Positions 1 through 9,488 of a stretch of 64,000 nt of DNA are shown piece by piece. The notes beneath the pieces were generated by a model that had not been told where the DNA came from, did not search any database, and saw only the letters and a program-made list of their open reading frames with translations. Both the position numbers and the translations under genes were made by a program. Numbering within the stretch: position 1 is the stretch's first letter; the number at the start of each line of letters is the position of its first letter. Origin of the DNA: Streptococcus cuniculipharyngis (GTDB lineage Bacteria > Bacillota > Bacilli > Lactobacillales > Streptococcaceae); assembly GCF_007859195.1 (NCBI RefSeq), contig NZ_VOHL01000003.1, forward strand, positions 46,076-110,075, given 5' to 3'.

Positions 1-69
1 GGAATCCTGCCGATCAACAATGGCTAAAATCAGAAATTCAATCAAGACCGATGAGGTTGGAAAGTACAT
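1..69 (-). CDS. PadR-family transcriptional regulator, N-terminal end only
   Basis: The window edge cuts this gene after 23 codons. The visible peptide begins MYFPTSSVLIEFLILAIVD, which matches the first winged-helix segment of streptococcal PadR repressors; these bind DNA as dimers and usually repress themselves and a neighbouring transporter. The ATG at 69 is preceded by a strong GGAGG-type ribosome site at 71-80. A good promoter and an AT-rich dyad lie upstream. The family call rests on a short stretch, but the start is distinctive. Confidence 0.7.
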   Translation of the reverse strand, partial: MYFPTSSVLIEFLILAIVDRQDS

Positions 70-87
70 AGACCTCCTCCTTTCTCT

Positions 88-153
88 TATGTAATTTTTT
101 TATATATAAATATTTTACACATTAAGTATAGATCACTTCTCCTTCCTTGTCAA
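88..153 (-). promoter_or_regulatory. Promoter of the PadR gene with AT-rich dyad
   Basis: On the minus strand a -35 TTGACA (148-153), 17-base spacer and -10 TATACT (125-130) form a near-ideal promoter. Between it and the start, 88-119 is an imperfect inverted repeat with TTACA/TGTAA-type ends and an AT-rich centre. PadR proteins often bind ATGT...ACAT dyads, so autoregulation is likely but inferred. Confidence 0.6.
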
Positions 154-190
154 GACTTATATATAAAATTTTTACATATTTTTTAGAGGC

Positions 191-214
191 AAGAAAAAAC
201 AGCCCGGCAGGCTG
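191..214 (-). terminator. Rho-independent terminator of the MFS gene
   Basis: Stem CAGCC/GGCTG at 200-214 followed on the minus strand by a T run (191-199), 10 bases after the stop codon of the transporter gene. Confidence 0.75.
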
Positions 215-223
215 CTTTTGCTT

Positions 224-1438
224 TTATTTTTTCTTATAGGTTTCTGGTAGGGTCATAATCATCGCCAAGTAAATCACTGGCACGAGGAAGTAGAAAAGAT
301 TAGACGCCCAGTAGCCCATATTGGCATAAATCCAACTCCAGATGAAGTTCAAAACAGTATAAAGACCATAAGTAATTCCCCAAATGATACCGAACATCAA
401 GGTTGCTTTCTGTGGGTTCATATTTGGCAATTCATGTGGAATATTGAGATAAACCGCGTATTGGTAGAAAATCAAGAATCCACTGATAAAGAATGAGAGA
501 TAAGCTAAGAAAGGAAGTTTAAGAACTGCCACTGAAACAATACCAAACGCCATTGTTGCAATAGCAAAAACCCCTAGCATAACCAAATAAGGTTTACGTT
601 CACGGTTAACTGGACTCTTCAAACGAACCAAGGTTCCCATAATTCCTCCACCTGATACGGCAAGAATCATGTAACTCGCTTGGAAAATCTCAGGAAATTC
701 TTTGGCCAATTGACCTGGAATACTGTTAAGAGACATAACATAGAGGATCAAGAAAGCACAAAACCCAATAGCAAATCGCCAAACAAATGGGTCCTTAATG
801 GCCATACCATAGGAATAAGTTGATGGTGCTCCACCTTGACCACCTGTTTCAAAGTCTTCGGCACGAATTAACCAAACCACAAAGCTCAGAATAGCAACCA
901 AGGCAACCCCACTCAGGGTAATTCGCCAGTCCATCCGCAAAGCATCCGCCCAAAAAGCAAAGGCAACAGCAATCAAGAAAGCGCCAATATTATAGCTAGC
1001 CGTGATGAAGGAAGAGTAGAAAATCTTCTTATCTTGAGAGACAAAACGCACCACCACCGGGTTCATGTAGACCATAATCATTGAGCCACCTAAGGCCATA
1101 ATCATACGAGCAATAATATAGAACCAGTAGTTTGGCATCCAAGCCGCCACCATGGCAAAACAGAGCAAACCAATGGCAAGCTGAGAAGCTTTTTTAATGC
1201 CTAACTTAACCAAGACCGCTGCCGCTAAGAAATTGGCAACCACACGAGCAATGGTAATTGTATAATTAACCATTTCAGAGATAGTTGGATCTACCCCTTT
1301 ATCGCCAAAAAATGTCGCAACGACCTGAGGCCCTAAATTAGACCCTCCCACCCAGCTGGCTGCAAAGGTAATGTAAGCAATCAGCAAGGTATAAAACATG
1401 AGAATGCCCGTTTTTGGGCTAACTTCTTTAGTTGTCAT
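224..1438 (-). CDS. MFS transporter (CynX/NimT-like)
   Basis: A 404-residue polytopic membrane protein with about 12 hydrophobic segments in two six-helix halves, of normal length for the major facilitator superfamily. It resembles the CynX/NimT-type permeases, but no substrate can be read from the sequence. The ATG at 1438 has an AGGAGG ribosome site. It is monocistronic between its own promoter and terminator. A strong cre site between promoter and start implies CcpA-dependent carbon repression. Confidence 0.8.
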   Translation of the reverse strand: MTTKEVSPKTGILMFYTLLIAYITFAASWVGGSNLGPQVVATFFGDKGVDPTISEMVNYTITIARVVANFLAAAVLVKLGIKKASQLAIGLLCFAMVAAWMPNYWFYIIARMIMALGGSMIMVYMNPVVVRFVSQDKKIFYSSFITASYNIGAFLIAVAFAFWADALRMDWRITLSGVALVAILSFVVWLIRAEDFETGGQGGAPSTYSYGMAIKDPFVWRFAIGFCAFLILYVMSLNSIPGQLAKEFPEIFQASYMILAVSGGGIMGTLVRLKSPVNRERKPYLVMLGVFAIATMAFGIVSVAVLKLPFLAYLSFFISGFLIFYQYAVYLNIPHELPNMNPQKATLMFGIIWGITYGLYTVLNFIWSWIYANMGYWASNLFYFLVPVIYLAMIMTLPETYKKK

Positions 1439-1457
1439 GACAACCTCCTAAATGATA

Positions 1458-1521
1458 TTGATAGCGTTTTCATACACTAGTTTAACAAGACCCCTAACAT
1501 TTGTCAAAGAAAACGCTCACA
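1458..1521 (-). promoter_or_regulatory. Promoter and two cre (CcpA) sites of the MFS gene
   Basis: Minus-strand -35 TTGACA (1502-1507), 17-base spacer, -10 TAAACT (1479-1484). A cre match ATGAAAACGCTATCAA lies at 1458-1473, just downstream of the predicted transcription start (roadblock position). A second, one-mismatch cre (TGTGAGCGTTTTCT) lies at 1508-1521 over and upstream of the -35. The matches are read directly; CcpA binding is inferred. Confidence 0.75.
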
Positions 1522-1625
1522 TTTTTACAAGTATATTTTTTCACATTTTCTGAATAGACTTGATCCACCAAAAAGCTATCATGCTTTACGAGATTGCCCT
1601 AAGAAATCCAGGCCTTAAAACAAGA

Positions 1626-1648
1626 CAAAAAGCCCACTCTCGTAGGCT
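1626..1648 (-). terminator. Terminator of rpsD
   Basis: AGCCTAC-GAGA-GTGGGCT hairpin (one G.U pair, tetraloop) at 1631-1648 with a T run on the minus strand, 22 bases after the rpsD stop. Confidence 0.8.
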
Positions 1649-1670
1649 TTCTGTAATATATTTCTTAACA

Positions 1671-2282
1671 TTAAAGCATTTTGTTGTAGAATTCAACGAC
1701 AAGTGCTTCGTTAATTTCTGGGTTGATTTCATCACGCTCTGGCAAGCGAGTCAATGAACCTTCCAATTTTTCAGCATCGAATGATACGAAAGCTGGACGA
1801 CCAAGTGTTGCTTCAACAGCTTCAAGGATAGCTGGTACTTTAGCAGATTTCTCACGAACTGAGATCACTTGACCAACTTCAACACGGTATGATGGGATAT
1901 CAACACGTTTGCCGTCAACCAAGATATGACCGTGGTTAACGAATTGACGAGCTTGACGACGAGTTGTTGCAAGACCTAGGCGGTAAACAACGTTGTCAAG
2001 ACGACGCTCAAGAAGAAGCATAAAGTTGAAACCAAGTGTTCCACCTTTAACTTTTGACGCTTGAACGAACAAGTTACGGAATTGTTTTTCGTTCATGCCG
2101 TATGAGAAACGAAGTTTTTGTTTCTCAGCCAATTGCAAACCGTACTCAGACAATTTTGAACGGTTGTTTGGTCCATGTTGACCTGGCACATAGTTACGAC
2201 GTGCCAACTCTTTACCTGTACCTGTAAGTGAAAGACCCAAGCGACGAGCTTGTTTCCATGATGGTCCTGTATAACGTGACAT
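1671..2282 (-). CDS. rpsD: 30S ribosomal protein S4
   Basis: Full-length S4 (203 residues) beginning [17 protein letters not shown]4 nucleates 16S rRNA folding. The S4 RNA-binding domain is around residues 90-155 ([20 protein letters not shown]). Start ATG at 2282 with GGAGG nine bases upstream. It is transcribed alone from its own promoter (2441-2469) with a leader of about 150 bases. In Bacillus the rpsD leader is bound by S4 for feedback control; a similar role here is possible but no specific structure was proven. Confidence 0.98.
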   Translation of the reverse strand: MSRYTGPSWKQARRLGLSLTGTGKELARRNYVPGQHGPNNRSKLSEYGLQLAEKQKLRFSYGMNEKQFRNLFVQASKVKGGTLGFNFMLLLERRLDNVVYRLGLATTRRQARQFVNHGHILVDGKRVDIPSYRVEVGQVISVREKSAKVPAILEAVEATLGRPAFVSFDAEKLEGSLTRLPERDEINPEINEALVVEFYNKML

Positions 2283-2440
2283 CTAAATGTCCTCCATAAA
2301 TAAAATAATTTTATGGAAATAGTCTTGAAAAAATCCTGATTCGTGCAGTTAATCTTCGCCCAAACAGCAAAGGTTACTTGATTCATAACTAACTGTTGAC
2401 GAGCTCCATATTCTTTCGGCTGCTATTTCACATAAGTAAA

Positions 2441-2469
2441 AGTATAGCATAAAAAAAAGGACTGTGCAA
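2441..2469 (-). promoter_or_regulatory. rpsD promoter, overlapping the upstream terminator
   Basis: -10 TATACT at 2441-2446 and -35 TTGCAC at 2464-2469 with a 17-base spacer on the minus strand. The -35 spans the hairpin loop, and the spacer contains the T tract, of the terminator that ends the veg transcript. Confidence 0.7.
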
Positions 2470-2475
2470 GTCCTT
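2451..2475 (-). terminator. Terminator of the mnmG/gdpP-veg transcription unit
   Basis: Perfect 7-bp stem AAGGACT/AGTCCTT (2457-2463 and 2469-2475) with loop GTGCA and eight Ts on the minus strand, just after the veg stop. Confidence 0.85.
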
Positions 2476-2480
2476 TAGCC

Positions 2481-2747
2481 CTAATCCAAGTAACGAATCA
2501 AGGTTTTTTCGGTCAAAATATCAGAATAAGTATAGGACTCAACATAAGTATTCTCAGTCACTCCTGACTTGTCCGTATATTCCACGATAAATAAAGACTG
2601 ATAAACTTCGGTCAAACGACCAATTTTATTTTTCTCCCGCTTACGACCATGTTCCAAGGTCATCTCAACTAGCTGACCTTCATGTTTTTTGACATCTTCC
2701 TTAATTTTTTTCATTTTTGCCACATCAGCAAAGGCATCACTGCTCAT
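2481..2747 (-). CDS. veg: Veg family protein
   Basis: An 88-residue protein of the Veg (DUF1021) family: a small SH3-like beta-barrel with the conserved stretch GRLTEVYQSLFIVEY and a C-terminal SYTYSDILTEK block. In Bacillus Veg stimulates biofilm formation through the SinR system; its role in streptococci is not settled. It follows dnaB by 9 bases with an AGGAG ribosome site, so it is the last gene of the gdpP-rplI-dnaB unit. Confidence 0.9.
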   Translation of the reverse strand: MSSDAFADVAKMKKIKEDVKKHEGQLVEMTLEHGRKREKNKIGRLTEVYQSLFIVEYTDKSGVTENTYVESYTYSDILTEKTLIRYLD

Positions 2748-2756
2748 CTTTTTCTC

Positions 2757-4118
2757 CTATCTTTCTTCAAAATGGGCAATGGTTGAAAACTTATTATATT
2801 CCTTTTGGAACATTAGTTTCACCGTTCCCCTTGCCCCACTCCGGTTTTTTTCTAAAATAACCTCAATGGTGTTATCAAGTAGGGCATTGTCATCTTCCTT
2901 GTCACCTCGATCATAGTAGTCCTCGCGGTAAAGGAAGGCAACAATATCCGCATCCTGCTCAATGGAACCCGATTCACGAATATCGGACAAAATCGGACGC
3001 TTATCCTGTCGCTGTTCCACACCACGAGAAAGCTGACTGAGCGCAATGACCGGCACCCGTAATTCCTTGGCTAATATTTTCAGTTGACGAGAGATTTCTG
3101 AAACCTCCTGTTGACGGTTTTCAGGCCTTGTTCCTGTAATTAATTGCAGGTAGTCAATGACAATCAAGCCTAGACCGCCCTCAACCTCCTTGTCTAGTTT
3201 ACGACTTCTGGCACGAATTTCAGTAATCTTAATCCCTGGTGTATCATCAATAAAAATTGGTGCCTCAGCCAGAGTCCCTTGGGCAATGGTCAAACTCTGC
3301 CACTCTTGGTCAGTCAATTTACCCGTCCGCAAATGGTGAGAATCAACCAGACCCTCGGCGGCCAACATCCGGTCGACCAAGCTCTCTGCCCCCATTTCTA
3401 GGGAAAAGATAGCAACTGCCCGTCCTTGCTTGGTACCGACATTTTGGGCAATATTCAAGACAAAGGCTGTCTTTCCGACAGCTGGACGAGCAGCTAAAAT
3501 GATGAGCTGGTCAGGATGCAAGCCTGTCGTCATCCGATCCAAATCACGAAAACCTGTCGGTAAGCCCGTAACATCTGTCGTCTGGCGTGACCGAATTTCC
3601 AAATTTTCATAATTGACCTTGAGGACATCGGAAATCTTTTGAAAACCACTCTTATTGGAGCGTTCGTTAATATCAATTAACTGCTTTTCAGCCTTGGCAA
3701 TTAGGTCATCGGAGTTTTCTCGTCCCTCATAAGCCTGACTAACCGTTTCCGTCAACCGACTAATCAGTTGGCGAAGCTGCGACTTCTCAGCCACAATCCG
3801 AGCATAGTACTCGGCATTAGAACTGGTCGGCACACTATCCACCAGCTCAGCAATATAGGAAACACCGCCAATATTGGCCAAATCTCCCTGACTGTCTAGG
3901 ATATTTCGCATCGTCAGGGGGTCAATGGCTTCATTGCGGTCATTTAAGCTAATCATAGCCTGAAAAATGACCTTGTGAGCGTATTTGTAAAAATCGTCTG
4001 GTTCAAGATATTCACGGACGGTAATCAACTTATCCGTTGACAGAAAAATTGACCCTAAAACAGACTGCTCTGCCACCAAATCTTGTGGTTGAACGCGCAA
4101 TTCTTGCACATCAGACAT
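2757..4118 (-). CDS. dnaB: Replicative DNA helicase DnaB (DnaC of Bacillus)
   Basis: Hexameric 5'-3' replication-fork helicase, 453 residues from the ATG at 4118. That start (MSDVQELRVQPQDL) has a GGGAGG site seven bases upstream; an in-frame ATG ten codons further up has no such site. The N-terminal DnaG-interacting domain is about residues 10-110, a linker follows, and the RecA-like domain carries Walker A ARPAVGKTAF near 211 and Walker B IVIDYLQLI. It sits 38 bases after rplI, a common Firmicute arrangement. Confidence 0.98.
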   Translation of the reverse strand: MSDVQELRVQPQDLVAEQSVLGSIFLSTDKLITVREYLEPDDFYKYAHKVIFQAMISLNDRNEAIDPLTMRNILDSQGDLANIGGVSYIAELVDSVPTSSNAEYYARIVAEKSQLRQLISRLTETVSQAYEGRENSDDLIAKAEKQLIDINERSNKSGFQKISDVLKVNYENLEIRSRQTTDVTGLPTGFRDLDRMTTGLHPDQLIILAARPAVGKTAFVLNIAQNVGTKQGRAVAIFSLEMGAESLVDRMLAAEGLVDSHHLRTGKLTDQEWQSLTIAQGTLAEAPIFIDDTPGIKITEIRARSRKLDKEVEGGLGLIVIDYLQLITGTRPENRQQEVSEISRQLKILAKELRVPVIALSQLSRGVEQRQDKRPILSDIRESGSIEQDADIVAFLYREDYYDRGDKEDDNALLDNTIEVILEKNRSGARGTVKLMFQKEYNKFSTIAHFEER

Positions 4119-4132
4119 GGTTTCCTCCCATC

Positions 4133-4148
4133 TTGACAGACTTGTCAA
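4133..4148. repeat. TTGACA-GACT-TGTCAA dyad
   Basis: Perfect 6-bp inverted repeat with 4-base spacer between rplI and dnaB. One of seven such dyads in the window (see findings). Confidence 0.6.
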
Positions 4149-4156
4149 CCTTACTT

Positions 4157-4609
4157 CTAAGCTTGCTTGATGCTAAGATGAATCAAGCCGTCAACTTCCT
4201 TGTGTAATTTAACTGGCACCTCAATCAAACCCAAAGCTCGAATCGGTTGTTCCAACTGGATATGGCGTTTGTCAACCTTAATGCCAAATTGGCTTTCCAG
4301 CTCCTCAGCAATTTTCTTGGCAGTGATTGAGCCAAAGGTACGCCCATCTGGACCAACCTTTTCAACAAACTTAACCAAGACATCTTCTTGAGACAATTGT
4401 TCCTTGGTCGCCTTGGCTTGGGCCAAAAGCTCTGCCTGAGCCTTTTCTTCAGATTTTTGCTTGCCCCGCAATTCACCCAAAGCTTGACTGGTTGCTTCCT
4501 TGGCTAGATTTTTTTTAATCAAAAAGTTCTGAGCATAGCCTGTCGGCACTTCTTTGACTTCACCTTTTTTCCCCTTGCCTTTAACGTCTTGTAAAAATAC
4601 AACTTTCAT
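4157..4609 (-). CDS. rplI: 50S ribosomal protein L9
   Basis: 150 residues, normal length. The N-terminal globular domain begins [20 protein letters not shown], then a long connecting helix rich in Lys/Glu/Ala (about 45-80) leads to the C-terminal rRNA-contact domain. L9 binds 23S rRNA at the base of the L1 stalk. The start lies one base after the gdpP stop, and the AAGGAG site is inside the gdpP end, so the two are translationally linked. Confidence 0.98.
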   Translation of the reverse strand: MKVVFLQDVKGKGKKGEVKEVPTGYAQNFLIKKNLAKEATSQALGELRGKQKSEEKAQAELLAQAKATKEQLSQEDVLVKFVEKVGPDGRTFGSITAKKIAEELESQFGIKVDKRHIQLEQPIRALGLIEVPVKLHKEVDGLIHLSIKQA

Positions 4610-4610
4610 C

Positions 4611-6563
4611 TTAAGTCTCCTTACTATAATTTTTTATGATGGTTTCAATTAATAAATCGTGAGCCTGGGTGACTGTCTTACCTGTCAACTGACAAGCCGC
4701 TAAGTTATAGTGGCCACCACCACCCAAATCTTCCATAATTCGCTGAACATTAATGGATTGATGGCTTCTGGCTGAAATAGCGACCTGGTTATCATCCGTC
4801 TTGACAAGCACAAAACTGGCATCAATATCCGCCATATTCAACAAAGTATCTGCTGCCTTACTAGCAATAACGGTTGAATAAACAAGATTATCAGCACCTG
4901 CAGCAATAATCAGATTGTCGTAAAGTTTTTCTCCTTGTACAATCAGCTGATTAATCTGCCGGTACTCTTCAAAACTGGTTGCCGAGATAGACTGAATTTC
5001 AGTGCTATCACTACCAACATTCCTAAGATAACTAGCCACATCAAAGGTCCGACTAGTCACCCGGGTTGAAAAATTTTTCGTGTCTAACATGATACCGGCC
5101 ATGATGATACTTGCCTGAACCTTTGTCAAACGTGTCTTCGTTGACTGAAATTGAATTAATTCGGTAACCAACTCGCAAGCACTACTTGCACCACTCTCAA
5201 TAAAAGTCAGAATCGCATTATCAGGAAAATCCTGATCCCTACGATGATGATCTACAACAATAACTTCTGTAAACCTATCGTAAAGTTCTCTTGACAGCGT
5301 TAAAGCGAGCTTAGAGTGGTCCACCATAATCAACAGAGATTGCTCAGTAACCATAGATAGAGCCTCATCAATTGTTACTAAAATCGTCTGACCATCTTCT
5401 CTTAATCTTGACAAGGCTCGTTCAATATCTTTACTAAGGTTTACAGGGTCGTAAACCACATAAGCCCGCCTCTGTAAACTAGCTGAGAAATACTGCATGC
5501 CAACCGCTGCACCAAGAGCATCCATGTCTAGATTTCGATGACCGACAATAAAAACTTGATCTGTCATCTTAATCTTGTCTGAGATTGCCGTCATCATGGC
5601 TCGCGTTCGAGTTCTGGACCGCTTAACTGTTGAAGCTGTTCCTCCACCAAAATACATGACTTTTTGATTATCCGTATTTTCCTTGACAACAGCCTGATCT
5701 CCACCACGCATGAGGGCCATATTTAAATTTTGATTGGCTAAGCTACCAATTTGGTCATAATTGCCACTGCCATAGGCTGCTCCTATACTGAGGGTTAAAG
5801 ACAACTCCTTATCCTGAGAGGCTTTACGGAAATCCTCTAGCATCTTGAACTTGTCTTCAATAAGCTCTTGTAGAACCTTATAGTCTGTAAAGAAAAGAAA
5901 ACGATCACTTGATAAACGACGATAAAACATCTTCTTTTCCTGTGCAAATTTAGCAATAAAATCCGCTACAAAGCTATTAATCTGTGACACCTGTGCATCG
6001 GATAAATCATCGGTCATTTCATCATAATTATCGACTGAAATCAAACCGATTACCGACTGAAATTCCATCCCATCTTGACTGATAACAGCATCAAAAAAAT
6101 AACAAATCTCAGCAGTGTCATCTAAATAGACTAGGTACTGATTGCCAAAGATAGTGACACTTGAATCTGCCAAATTTTTTTCCTTTTTTGAGATGACGTC
6201 CTTCATCAACTCAACATTCAAACTTCCTGAATCCGAGGTAAAAACAAGCTCAGCATAAGGATTAAACCACGAGATATCCTTGCTTGCCTTATCAAAACGG
6301 ACAACCCCAACTGGCATCTTGTCCAATAATTTTTTCAAACTATCCTCTGTTTGTTGATTTAATAAATCAATCTTTTCAACCTCTGTCAAACGGTAAGCAT
6401 CCTGCTGATAAATCATTAGAGCAACTAATAGACCAATACTTAAAAATGTTGCCAGCAGAAAAACAATCTCTGATTGAGATAGACGCCCACAGATGGCGAT
6501 TAGCCCAAACAAGATGAAGCCGATCATGATGAGATGAATTTTTGTAAAACGAAATGTTCTCAT
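4611..6563 (-). CDS. gdpP: Cyclic-di-AMP phosphodiesterase GdpP
   Basis: 650-residue membrane enzyme that hydrolyses c-di-AMP to pApA. Two transmembrane helices (about 10-28 and 32-52), a degenerate PAS domain (about 75-150), a degenerate GGDEF domain (about 175-300), then DHH/DHHA1: [13 protein letters not shown] near 341, VDHHRRD near 440 and [10 protein letters not shown] near the end. All expected DHH metal ligands are present, so it should be active. Gene order gdpP-rplI-dnaB is conserved in Firmicutes. An extended -10 promoter lies directly upstream. Confidence 0.97.
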   Translation of the reverse strand: MRTFRFTKIHLIMIGFILFGLIAICGRLSQSEIVFLLATFLSIGLLVALMIYQQDAYRLTEVEKIDLLNQQTEDSLKKLLDKMPVGVVRFDKASKDISWFNPYAELVFTSDSGSLNVELMKDVISKKEKNLADSSVTIFGNQYLVYLDDTAEICYFFDAVISQDGMEFQSVIGLISVDNYDEMTDDLSDAQVSQINSFVADFIAKFAQEKKMFYRRLSSDRFLFFTDYKVLQELIEDKFKMLEDFRKASQDKELSLTLSIGAAYGSGNYDQIGSLANQNLNMALMRGGDQAVVKENTDNQKVMYFGGGTASTVKRSRTRTRAMMTAISDKIKMTDQVFIVGHRNLDMDALGAAVGMQYFSASLQRRAYVVYDPVNLSKDIERALSRLREDGQTILVTIDEALSMVTEQSLLIMVDHSKLALTLSRELYDRFTEVIVVDHHRRDQDFPDNAILTFIESGASSACELVTELIQFQSTKTRLTKVQASIIMAGIMLDTKNFSTRVTSRTFDVASYLRNVGSDSTEIQSISATSFEEYRQINQLIVQGEKLYDNLIIAAGADNLVYSTVIASKAADTLLNMADIDASFVLVKTDDNQVAISARSHQSINVQRIMEDLGGGGHYNLAACQLTGKTVTQAHDLLIETIIKNYSKET

Positions 6564-6585
6564 GCTATAAACCTCTTAAATGCTA

Positions 6586-6613
6586 ATTATACCATAAAAG
6601 AGCTTAGAAACAA
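6586..6613 (-). promoter_or_regulatory. Promoter upstream of gdpP
   Basis: Minus strand -35 TTGTTT (6608-6613), 16-base spacer, extended -10 TGG-TATAAT (-10 at 6586-6591), in the 85-base gap between mnmG and gdpP. Confidence 0.65.
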
Positions 6614-6648
6614 AGCCATAAGCTAGCTGGCTAGGGTTACCCCTTAGA

Positions 6649-8547
6649 CTAATTTTTACGGCTGGCCTTACGATTGCCTTCCAAATAAACCATGAGAATG
6701 GAAATATCAGCTGGATTGACCCCCGAAATCCGACTGGCCTGACCAATGGTTTCTGGATTGATTTTCTTGAATTTTTGCCGAGCCTCAGTGGCAATCGAAT
6801 CAATATCATCCCAATCAATGTTGGCTGGAATGCGTTTTTCTTCCATTCGTTTCATCTTGGCCACCTGATCCAGAGCCTTGTTAATATAGCCCTCATACTT
6901 GATTTCAGTTTCCAAGAGTTCAATAATCTTACTATCCAAGTCCTCTGCCGCAGGACCGATAAACTGAACCACCGTATCATAAGTGATTTCTGGCCGACGC
7001 ATAAATTCTTTGGCTGTCATGGCATCTGTCAAGGGTTTGAAACCGAGAGCTGTCACTTTATCATTGGTTTCCTTGATTGGCTTGAGCTTGATGCTTTCCA
7101 ACCGCTTCATTTCGTTCTCAAATTGAGCTTTTTTAATCTCAAAAACCTGATACCGTTCATCATCCACCAAACCGATTTGACGGCCAATCTCTGTCAACCG
7201 CATATCAGCATTATCATGGCGCAAAATCAAACGGTATTCTGCACGGCTGGTCAAGAGACGATAAGGCTCTAAGGTGCCCTTGGTCACCAAATCATCAATC
7301 ATAACACCAATGTAAGCATCACTGCGTTTCAAAATCAACTCCGGCTTGCCCTGCACCTTAAGGGCAGCATTGATGCCAGCAATCAAACCTTGCCCCGCAG
7401 CTTCTTCATAGCCTGAAGTGCCATTGGTCTGACCTGCTGTAAAGAGGCCTGAAATGGTCTTGGTTTCCAAGGTTGCCCGCAATTGATGAGGCAAGACAAT
7501 ATCGTACTCAATAGCATAGCCTGTCCGCATCATCTCAGCCTTTTCCAAGCCTTTGATAGAGTGGAGCAAGTCACGCTGGACGTCCTCTGGCAAACTGGTT
7601 GACAAGCCCTGCACATAGACTTCTTCGGTATTGCGACCTTCTGGCTCTAGGAAAAGCTGGTGGCGGTCCTTGTCCGCAAAACGAACAATCTTATCCTCAA
7701 TTGAAGGGCAATAACGTGGCCCGACCCCCTGCACAATCCCTGAAAACATGGGGGCCCGATGGAGATTAGCATTGATAATGGCATGACTATCGGCATTGGT
7801 ATAGGTCAACCAGCACGGAATCTGGTCTTGCACATAATCTTCATCCTTGGATAAAAATGAAAAATGGTTGGGTTTGTCATCACCTGGCTGGATTTCCGTC
7901 ACCTCATAGTTGATTGAAGAGGCCTTAATCCGTGGTGGCGTTCCGGTCTTAAAGCGACCAATCTCTAAACCAAGCTTTTTCAAATTGTCTGCCAAAGTGA
8001 CAGAAGCCAGGCTATTATTTGGTCCTGACGAATACTTTAAATCTCCGATGATAATCTCACCACGTAGGGCTGTTCCCGTCGTTACAATCACCGTTTTAGC
8101 CCCATAAGATTGACCCGTGGCAGTCACAACACCCACAACCTGACCATCCTCGACCAAAATATCATCAATCATGGCTTGACGCAGGGTCAGATTCTCCTGA
8201 TTTTCAACTGTTTTTTTCATCTCATTGGCGTAAAGTACCTTGTCAGCTTGAGCTCGTAAGGCACGAACGGCAGGCCCCTTACCTGTATTGAGCATTTTCA
8301 TCTGAATATAAGTTGTGTCAATATTTTTACCCATTTCACCGCCTAGGGCATCAATCTCCCGCACGACAATCCCCTTAGCAGAGCCACCGATGGAAGGGTT
8401 ACAGGGCATAAAAGCCAGCATATCTAGGTTGATGGTAGCAAGCAGGGTCTGGCAACCCATACGAGCTGCCGCCAGGCTTGCTTCCACCCCAGCATGGCCA
8501 GCACCAATTACAATAACATCATAGTTTTCTACAAATGTGTGTGTCAC
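6649..8547 (-). CDS. mnmG: tRNA uridine-5-carboxymethylaminomethyl modification enzyme MnmG (GidA)
   Basis: FAD-dependent subunit that, with MnmE, installs the cmnm5 group on wobble U34 of several tRNAs. 632 residues. The Rossmann FAD motif [17 protein letters not shown] starts near residue 16, followed by the family stretch [22 protein letters not shown]. The start is GTG at 8547, chosen because AAGGAGA lies nine bases upstream and no nearby ATG is in frame with a better site. Downstream gdpP has its own promoter. Confidence 0.97.
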   Translation of the reverse strand: MTHTFVENYDVIVIGAGHAGVEASLAAARMGCQTLLATINLDMLAFMPCNPSIGGSAKGIVVREIDALGGEMGKNIDTTYIQMKMLNTGKGPAVRALRAQADKVLYANEMKKTVENQENLTLRQAMIDDILVEDGQVVGVVTATGQSYGAKTVIVTTGTALRGEIIIGDLKYSSGPNNSLASVTLADNLKKLGLEIGRFKTGTPPRIKASSINYEVTEIQPGDDKPNHFSFLSKDEDYVQDQIPCWLTYTNADSHAIINANLHRAPMFSGIVQGVGPRYCPSIEDKIVRFADKDRHQLFLEPEGRNTEEVYVQGLSTSLPEDVQRDLLHSIKGLEKAEMMRTGYAIEYDIVLPHQLRATLETKTISGLFTAGQTNGTSGYEEAAGQGLIAGINAALKVQGKPELILKRSDAYIGVMIDDLVTKGTLEPYRLLTSRAEYRLILRHDNADMRLTEIGRQIGLVDDERYQVFEIKKAQFENEMKRLESIKLKPIKETNDKVTALGFKPLTDAMTAKEFMRRPEITYDTVVQFIGPAAEDLDSKIIELLETEIKYEGYINKALDQVAKMKRMEEKRIPANIDWDDIDSIATEARQKFKKINPETIGQASRISGVNPADISILMVYLEGNRKASRKN

Positions 8548-8598
8548 TTTCTATCTCTCCTTTATGTTCGTGGTATATTTCGTTTGTCGACTTCGAGT

Positions 8599-8932
8599 TT
8601 ATCTTTCTTCTCTCACCAAATCTAGGTTGACAAGGTTGTCAACTCCTAACTCCTCTTTGATTTCTCGAACAATCGCATCTTGTACTGTCTTATTGACTTT
8701 AATAGTACCACCTAACCAATCATAGTGTCCCCCTCATGGTCTTTGGTGGGAAAAATCTTCCCATCTTTTATATCAATACAGTCACATGAATACAAAAATT
8801 TGATTGTCCAGTCCCGTTCTAAAAAGCATTTTTCAGTCTCTTTGATAAAATGTCTTCTAGATAGGGAACTAGCTTTTTCTCATTTTTGTTGTCTGCCCTT
8901 AGCCACTGAAAATCACTATGTTCTTCAGGGTC
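8599..8932 (-). pseudogene. Remnants of one or two Nudix hydrolase genes
   Basis: This 377-base gap holds decayed coding DNA on the minus strand. First comes a C-terminal Nudix-like tail (8932 to about 8822, containing EHSDFQWL and ending in a stop). Then comes an N-terminal strand (DGKIFPTKDHEG, about 8760-8730), a one-base shift in a G run near 8730, and a Nudix box reading GGTIKVNKTVQDAIVREIKEE with Glu replaced by Lys at one key position, ending at a stop at 8599. The order (C-terminal part before N-terminal part) points to two broken copies or a rearrangement. No intact start remains. Confidence 0.6.
8627..8642. repeat. TTGACA-AGGT-TGTCAA dyad
   Basis: Perfect 6-bp inverted repeat with 4-base spacer inside the Nudix remnant. 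Member of the seven-copy dyad set. Confidence 0.6.
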
Positions 8933-9389
8933 CAGCAGGATTGTCCTTATTGATAACATGCTTTAATTGCCCGTCCCAAGCTGCTAATTCCGTCTTGAGG
9001 AAGGCTGGGTTAAGGTTGAGTTTCTCCAAGTCTGCAAAAGCAACCCACTCGCACTGGCGAGTAGACTGTCCTTCTTCCAGATAGCTAGCTGGATCAGAAA
9101 GAGGGGAAACCAAGTAGCAAAATTCAATTTGATGAAAGGCTGTTCCATCTAATTCAAATTGATTTTCAACGACAAAAGCTAGTGGACCAACCTCGACATC
9201 AATACCAATTTCTTCTTTAAGTTCCCGTTTAACAGCTTCTTCCGTCGTTTCGCCAATTTGAATAGCACCACCCAAAGTATAGTATTTCCCCTCTGGCGAT
9301 TTGGCAAGATAAACTTGCTCATCTTTCACCAATAATCCTGTCGCTCTCACACCAAATACCTGCTGGTCGGTCCTTGTCCTAAAATCCAT
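8925..9389 (-). CDS. Nudix hydrolase
   Basis: 154 residues from the ATG at 9389, which has AAGGAG upstream; the frame is open for 28 further codons but without a ribosome site. The Nudix box GGAIQIGETTEEAVKRELKE continues with EIGI and fits GX5EX7REUXEEXGU fully, so metal-dependent cleavage of a nucleoside diphosphate-X substrate is expected; the substrate is unknown. The last codons run into the decayed Nudix DNA, so the C-terminus may be abnormal. It has its own promoter at 9489-9518. Confidence 0.88.
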   Translation of the reverse strand: MDFRTRTDQQVFGVRATGLLVKDEQVYLAKSPEGKYYTLGGAIQIGETTEEAVKRELKEEIGIDVEVGPLAFVVENQFELDGTAFHQIEFCYLVSPLSDPASYLEEGQSTRQCEWVAFADLEKLNLNPAFLKTELAAWDGQLKHVINKDNPAGP

Positions 9390-9488
9390 CCACAACTCCT
9401 TTGACAAAAAAGAGCCAAAACCCGCAGAATTGCACGTCAAAAAACGCACAAAACAATGAGCTTTGACTTTCATCGTATTGTTAAGGGT

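Noticed and set aside
1560..1757. 65-codon plus-strand frame before rpsD
   Set aside because: It runs through the rpsD terminator into the antisense of rpsD and lacks a ribosome site.
6775..7272. 165-codon open frame on the plus strand
   Set aside because: It is antisense to mnmG, has no ribosome site and shows no recognisable domain; the opposite strand encodes a full conserved protein.
8725..9084. 119-codon plus-strand frame over the Nudix region
   Set aside because: It spans the intact Nudix gene and the remnants on the other strand, with no start signal; the minus-strand Nudix motifs explain the coding signal.
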